This document shows, piece after piece, positions 4,036-7,934 of a stretch of DNA of 7,934 bases. Source of the stretch: Spirochaetales bacterium (lineage in GTDB: Bacteria > Spirochaetota > Spirochaetia > JABEVK01); the NCBI GenBank assembly GCA_013043995.1, contig JABEVL010000103.1:1-7934 (forward strand), in the 5' to 3' direction. Under the pieces are notes generated by a model, which worked only from the letters and a program-made list of their open reading frames with translations, had not been told where the DNA came from and made no database searches. Numbering within the stretch: the first letter of the stretch is position 1; every line of letters starts with the position of its first letter. The position numbers and the translations under genes were made by a program.

Positions 4036-6975
4036 ATGTTCTATGTCATGATTGAAATCTCAGCATTCAGACAGCTTAAAAGGCTGATACCTCAAGAAAT
4101 ACAAAGAATCTCTGAGCACCTTATCGGCATTTGCACCAATCGGGGGGGGCGGTTTTTACAAGAACAAGCCGGTATGTTCCTTTTTTCTTTTCATCCAGCG
4201 CGCGAAAAAGTCCTGAAATTGATCTCCGAGTTCGTTTTTTCTTCAATGGAGGTCTTGGAAAAGAATAAAAAGGAGCTGTTCGGCTTCAGTATCGTCTGCG
4301 AGAGTGTCAGTGGCGATGAGGTTGAAAAGGCGTTCTTGAATTTAAAAAATCGGCTTTTTCTTATTCCCCATCAAAACGCCATTTGGGCGGGACCTGAAAT
4401 CCTTCCGAAGCTTCGGGGCGACTTTCCCCTTGATGAAGGTGGACAGCTGACAAGAATACTGGGACCTCAGCTCAATGCCGTTGAAACTCCGCTTACCTAC
4501 GAAGAATTGTTTGAACTCACGGGATGGGGGGAGGCCCTGGGAGGGCCTGTGGAGCTTCACTGGAATACCCAGGAAGCAAGGATTCTCCGAATTCGATCTG
4601 CCCACCCTTTGGAGAAAATTTCTCTTTTACTCAAAGTTCTTCGAAAAAAAAATTCCTCAGCCGAAATGATTCCCGTGATCTCTCCAATTCCGGGGACAAA
4701 GGATGTCCTTTCGCAATTATTGGCCCTCATTGACCGTTCCGCCAGCCGCCAGCCGCTGGCCACTCCAACCGCCCCGCAAAGTGTTCTGTTCAAGGAAAAT
4801 CCTCAATGGGATTTTCTCTTAAACAATCCTGGTAGCTCCGAATACCCCGGCGATCACGCCTATTACGATATTCAGCAGGCTTTAAAACAGTATTTTCTTA
4901 TCCGGATCGATGAGCTCTTGCGGCAAAATCTCCCCCCTGTTTTTGTTGTCGCCTGGCCTTCGTCCTTTTCTTTGGCGGCGTCGAAAGTTCTTGAGGAAAT
5001 CCTTGTCTATCTTTTAGAAGAAGCTTCTCTTAAGCTTTTGATTTTGGAAAACGTCCACGAAAAAAGACAATTGTTGTCGGGCCGTAGCAGTGTCACGTGG
5101 GACTTTTATGCCCTGACCCGAACGAAGTTGGAACAAGAAATAAAACGCCGTGAGTGGAGTGCCAGAATTTCCCTTCCGGGCGAGCCGGTTTTCAAGCTCT
5201 ACGCCGACAGGGGCTCCTCCATCGTCCATTGGATGCTGATCCACCAGGAAACGAAAATCAGCGAAATAGCCGAAGATCCGAGCTGGGCTCAAATGATGCT
5301 GCTCGACAGCATGCACCAGAAGGTGTACTACGCTTTTCTTTTGGGATCCCCGCTTCTGAACGAAAAACGGCTGATCCACTTCTTCGAATTTATGAACGAA
5401 GATCCTGCAGTAATTCGGGACAAGACTGAAAACCTTCAAATTCTGGGGTTTCTTTCTTTGGGAACGCCGAGCTGGGCGCTGAGGCCTGATTTTCTTCCGA
5501 GGTTGTCCGAGATCCTCGGCGATGAAGCCCAAGTCCTTGCTTCTCGATTAGGGCAGTACCTTTATGAGATCTGGGCCCATGAAGAAAAAAAAGGGTCCGA
5601 GATCCTCTTTAGAGTTTTGAACCTTGGCGGGGAACACCAAAAAGCCCTCCTCGTTCTGTCCGATTACGTCAATCACAAGATCAACCGCGGTGAAGGTGAC
5701 TTTTTGCCGCTTCTGAGGCCTGCCTTGTGGGAGAACATGCCTGAAATCCGCGAGCAGGTCATCCTTTCTGTGGCAGCGTTTAAACTCAGGTTTGCCATGC
5801 TTCAGGTGAATAAGGATTGGAAAAACATCAGCCTGGATGTTTTCAAAAAGCATTTCACTCCCCAAACCGAAAACTTCTCCAACCTCGAATGGACGCTTCA
5901 AACGGGTCGCCTCCTTCTCTTAAAGGGTCAGCAAACTGATGGGTTTGCTCTGCTGAAAAAGGCCCTGCTTCTGGCTCAGGAACAAAAGATTCCCGAGAGT
6001 GAAATCATCGTTAGCATCGAAATCGGACAGGTGTTGTTGTCTAAAGGGAAAAGTGATGACGCCCATGAGTATTTTGATATGGCTGCTCTTTTAGCCGAGT
6101 CAAAAAACGACCTCTATAATTTTGTCCGTGCCAGTTTTCTTGATGGCCTCACCGCCTATCTTGCCGGAGATCTCAGCGGAGCCAGGGGGGCTTTAGAGAA
6201 AGTCGAGCTTCCTGCGCGAAGGGCAGGGATGCATCAGTTCTGGATGGGCATTCTTTTTGTTCGTGCCCGTATAGGATTTGATTTAGGCAGGTACCAGGAA
6301 ACGATCGACACCCTGGGTGAATTGGAATCACAAGCCAAGATTTACGACTTGCGTGATGCGAAGGAACTGGCTGTCCTGTGGCGGGGGCGCTGTTTAGCGT
6401 ATCTTGGAGAAATTCGTGACGCTCACCAGGTTTTGCTGAGTGTTCCGCCCAGTGCTGAGAGGGAATGTTACCGCGCCGAAGTCGCCTTAATAGCCCAAGA
6501 CCATGAAACGGCCATAAAAATCTTAAAAAGCTTAAATTCATTTCCCGTGATTCCCCCGTTTTATGGAGAACGTCTCAACTTTGCCAGCGGCTACTCCCTC
6601 CTTGAAGATCGGCTGGTTTCCTCCTCAGGAGAAATGGGAGTTCTTGAACTTCACACCACGGCGTTAAAAGCGTACTTAGGTTGTCTGGCGGGACAAAAAA
6701 CAGAATATCTTTCGGTCTTCAGTGAATTACTCGCAAGAAAACACCTGGTCGAAATCAGCCCCTTCAGGGTTTGGATTTATCTTTGGTACTCACAGAGTTT
6801 AGAAACTGGGAGTGAGCACGAAGCGCAAAGGTTAACTCTTTTGGGTCGCGGGTTGAAAGCCCTTCAAACACGGGCAAGCAACATCCGCGATCCCTATCTC
6901 AGGCAAGAATTCCAAAATCGGCCCTACTGGAATTCCTTGTTTTTATCTGAGGCGAAAAAATCAAAACTCCTGTAG
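4036..6975 (+). CDS. Large protein: degenerate nucleotidyl-cyclase-like domain, degenerate STAND NTPase-like region, TPR repeats
   Basis: From the ATG at 4036 the protein has 979 residues; the frame stays open to a TTG at 3946 that would overlap the phosphatase start, so I prefer 4036 although its Shine-Dalgarno is poor. Residues 2-51 ('FYVMIEISAF', a long helix, 'NRGGRFLQEQAGMFLFSF') follow the beta-alpha-alpha-beta-beta start of class III cyclase/GGDEF-type folds, but the metal Asp of beta1 is Glu and the rest of the site is not recognisable. At about 300-340 'PPVFVVAWPSS...LKLLILENV' sits where a STAND ATPase would have Walker B, without the acidic pair, and no Walker A (GxxxxGK[ST]) occurs in a plausible place. 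Residues 418-480 resemble the winged-helix stretch after STAND ATPases ('LLDSMHQKVYYAFLLGS...LQILGFL'). From about 610 to 835 there are TPR-like helical pairs. It is probably cytosolic, with no signal peptide. Its role is unknown. Gene certain; domain reading is inference. Confidence 0.8.
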   Translation: MFYVMIEISAFRQLKRLIPQEIQRISEHLIGICTNRGGRFLQEQAGMFLFSFHPAREKVLKLISEFVFSSMEVLEKNKKELFGFSIVCESVSGDEVEKAFLNLKNRLFLIPHQNAIWAGPEILPKLRGDFPLDEGGQLTRILGPQLNAVETPLTYEELFELTGWGEALGGPVELHWNTQEARILRIRSAHPLEKISLLLKVLRKKNSSAEMIPVISPIPGTKDVLSQLLALIDRSASRQPLATPTAPQSVLFKENPQWDFLLNNPGSSEYPGDHAYYDIQQALKQYFLIRIDELLRQNLPPVFVVAWPSSFSLAASKVLEEILVYLLEEASLKLLILENVHEKRQLLSGRSSVTWDFYALTRTKLEQEIKRREWSARISLPGEPVFKLYADRGSSIVHWMLIHQETKISEIAEDPSWAQMMLLDSMHQKVYYAFLLGSPLLNEKRLIHFFEFMNEDPAVIRDKTENLQILGFLSLGTPSWALRPDFLPRLSEILGDEAQVLASRLGQYLYEIWAHEEKKGSEILFRVLNLGGEHQKALLVLSDYVNHKINRGEGDFLPLLRPALWENMPEIREQVILSVAAFKLRFAMLQVNKDWKNISLDVFKKHFTPQTENFSNLEWTLQTGRLLLLKGQQTDGFALLKKALLLAQEQKIPESEIIVSIEIGQVLLSKGKSDDAHEYFDMAALLAESKNDLYNFVRASFLDGLTAYLAGDLSGARGALEKVELPARRAGMHQFWMGILFVRARIGFDLGRYQETIDTLGELESQAKIYDLRDAKELAVLWRGRCLAYLGEIRDAHQVLLSVPPSAERECYRAEVALIAQDHETAIKILKSLNSFPVIPPFYGERLNFASGYSLLEDRLVSSSGEMGVLELHTTALKAYLGCLAGQKTEYLSVFSELLARKHLVEISPFRVWIYLWYSQSLETGSEHEAQRLTLLGRGLKALQTRASNIRDPYLRQEFQNRPYWNSLFLSEAKKSKLL
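4532..4548. repeat. Perfect GC-rich inverted repeat inside the TPR-protein gene
   Basis: AGGCCCT, a 3-nt GGG loop and AGGGCCT form a perfect 7-bp stem within the coding sequence (codons for E-A-L-G-G-P). It is strong enough to fold in RNA, but it has no T-tract after it and lies mid-gene, so it is not a terminator. It may be no more than codon-driven coincidence. Confidence 0.3.
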
Positions 6976-7416
6976 GGTGGAACACGATTCAGGGTTATGG
7001 AAATTGGAAGATTTTGACAAGGCTTTAAACCCCTCCATCCATACCTCGGGCAGACGTGCCGGTTTACCGCTTTGAGTATTCATCAGGGCCAGCTTAAGTG
7101 TAGCCAAAAGGACGAGGTCCCCAGGTTGTTTTCGAATCTTGTGCTCGAGGGTAAGGCTCACATTTTTGACGGCAAGAGGGATCGATTCAATGAGGAGCTC
7201 TTCATCGGGAAAGGCGGGTACGAGGAATTGGAGCTGGGCTTCCGCAACCCAGATTCCAAAGCCCGAGCGCACAAGGGACGCATAGTCCAGGCCGATGCCG
7301 CGTACAAGTTCGAGACGGGCCGTTTCAAGATAGTTCAAATAAACGGCATTGTTGACGTGACCGTAGGCGTCACATTCATGGGGACGCACCCTTAACGAGA
7401 ATAAACCGTTGTTCAT
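6961..7416 (-). CDS. Hotdog-fold acyl-CoA thioesterase, YbgC/FadM/4HBT family
   Basis: The 151-residue protein begins with the family signature 'RPHECDAYGHVNNAVYLNYLE' split over residues 11-31. Asp16 is the expected catalytic residue of the YbgC/4-hydroxybenzoyl-CoA thioesterase type, followed by the conserved H-V-N-N and the 'YLNYLETAR' helix. The remaining strands, such as 'AEAQLQFLVPAFPDEELLIES' (58-78, two pieces), fit a single hotdog domain of normal length. Such enzymes hydrolyse acyl-CoA thioesters in the cytosol; the acyl chain preferred cannot be read. The ATG overlaps the stop of the upstream gene as ATGA (7413-7416) and has no Shine-Dalgarno of its own, so translation is probably coupled. 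Its last codons overlap the end of the convergent large TPR-protein gene by 15 nt. A short Ser/Asn-rich tail (134-151) lies beyond the fold. Confidence 0.93.
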   Translation of the reverse strand: MNNGLFSLRVRPHECDAYGHVNNAVYLNYLETARLELVRGIGLDYASLVRSGFGIWVAEAQLQFLVPAFPDEELLIESIPLAVKNVSLTLEHKIRKQPGDLVLLATLKLALMNTQSGKPARLPEVWMEGFKALSKSSNFHNPESCSTLQEF

Positions 7417-7934
7417 CCGGCTTTTACCAGTTCAGAAAGTCTGTTCAGGCAGGTCTCAACGACCGGCTCCACGTCTTCAATATCCAATCCTAATTCTTTA
7501 ACTTTCATTCTTTCGTTGGACATCATCCAACTCCGCTGAGTTTTTTCATAGTTCGATTGAATGAAGCTTTTAATGGCCAATACAATCAGGGTTTTCTGAA
7601 CATTGGGAATGTGGCGTTCCTGTTTCTCAAGAGGGGACCTTAAAAAATCCTCGATGACCTCCACAAGGTGACTTTTAAAAAGAACGTGAAGATTTTTTGT
7701 TTGCGAGCCTTGCAACTCCGCTACGCGGTCGCGGATCGGGATGAGGTCGATTTCACTCCCGTCGTATTTTGTCCAGATCTTCGGCGACACGGCCGCAGGG
7801 GCTCTGGAAGTATCGCCCATCTTGGCACGTTCAGAGGCTTTTGCTCGGCTGATCTTTTCTTGTTCACGCAAAGCCAACACTTTGGCCTCGGCCCGAGCCC
7901 TTTTTTTGGCTTCTTCCTGCTGCATCCGTGCCAC
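7413..7934 (-). CDS. Unrecognised protein, C-terminal part, with charged N-terminal helix (runs off right edge)
   Basis: 173 codons are visible. The frame is open at the window edge and begins with a GTG there, followed two codons later by an ATG (7925-7923); neither has visible upstream sequence to judge as a start, so the N-terminus is probably outside. The first 40 visible residues are rich in Ala/Arg/Lys/Glu ('QQEEAKKRARAEAKVLALRE' and onward) and look like a long, possibly coiled-coil helix. A short Pro/Ala linker (about 41-52) leads to a mixed alpha-helical region (54-173) with 'KYDGSEIDLIPIRDRV' and an internal helix 'TLIVLAIKSFIQSNYEK'. I recognise no catalytic motif, signal peptide or membrane segment. 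It is translationally coupled by ATGA to the thioesterase gene, which is the only hint of context. Real gene likely; function unknown. Confidence 0.75.
   Translation of the reverse strand: MARMQQEEAKKRARAEAKVLALREQEKISRAKASERAKMGDTSRAPAAVSPKIWTKYDGSEIDLIPIRDRVAELQGSQTKNLHVLFKSHLVEVIEDFLRSPLEKQERHIPNVQKTLIVLAIKSFIQSNYEKTQRSWMMSNERMKVKELGLDIEDVEPVVETCLNRLSELVKAG

Noticed and set aside
5014..5532. A 172-residue open frame on the minus strand
   Set aside because: It is antisense to the large TPR-protein gene, has no motif, and has a composition typical of a shadow frame. The same holds for 5548-5901 and 6173-6541.
6039..6056. GKS within 'LLSKGKSDD' as a possible Walker A
   Set aside because: It lies in the loop between TPR helices, lacks the upstream glycine pattern and is far from the NTPase-like region.

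Overview
The window reads as a compact bacterial chromosome segment of moderate GC, judged by eye. It has six complete protein genes, two partial genes at the edges, and no RNA gene, mobile element or CRISPR array that I can see. The three-gene SpoIIE phosphatase / STAS / ATP-binding set, with an STAS protein and a GGN-type ATPase of this character, resembles sets I remember from spirochaetes (Treponema/Spirochaeta relatives). That assignment rests on family resemblance from memory and is moderate at best.

Layout. (1) 1-306, minus: the N-terminal 102 codons of an HD-domain (SAMHD1-like) phosphohydrolase, starting at a GTG and running off the left edge. (2) 307-361: a 55-bp divergent gap holding a 7-bp inverted repeat (325-343). 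(3) 362-1027, plus: a small proline-rich lipoprotein. (4) 1065-3963, minus: a tight three-gene operon read SpoIIE phosphatase (membrane + GAF + PP2C-type), then STAS anti-sigma-antagonist, then HATPase anti-sigma-like protein, with 13- and 15-nt gaps and good ribosome-binding sites on the two downstream genes. (5) 3964-4035: a short divergent promoter region. (6) 4036-6975, plus: a 979-residue multidomain protein that looks like a decayed class III cyclase / STAND NTPase / TPR protein. (7) 6961-7416, minus: a YbgC/FadM-like hotdog thioesterase, converging on and overlapping the previous gene by 15 nt. (8) 7413-7934, minus: the C-terminal part of an unrecognised charged protein, coupled to the thioesterase gene by an ATGA overlap and running off the right edge.

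How they may work together. The operon is a full RsbU-RsbV-RsbW-type partner switch: the phosphatase is expected to dephosphorylate the STAS protein, which then binds the ATPase and frees its client. No sigma factor or other client is encoded here. The large TPR protein is divergently paired with the operon and keeps the outline of a signalling STAND protein without its nucleotide-binding motifs. It is therefore the most interesting candidate for an uncharacterised partner, scaffold or sensor. The operon and the large protein are the part of this window most worth following up.
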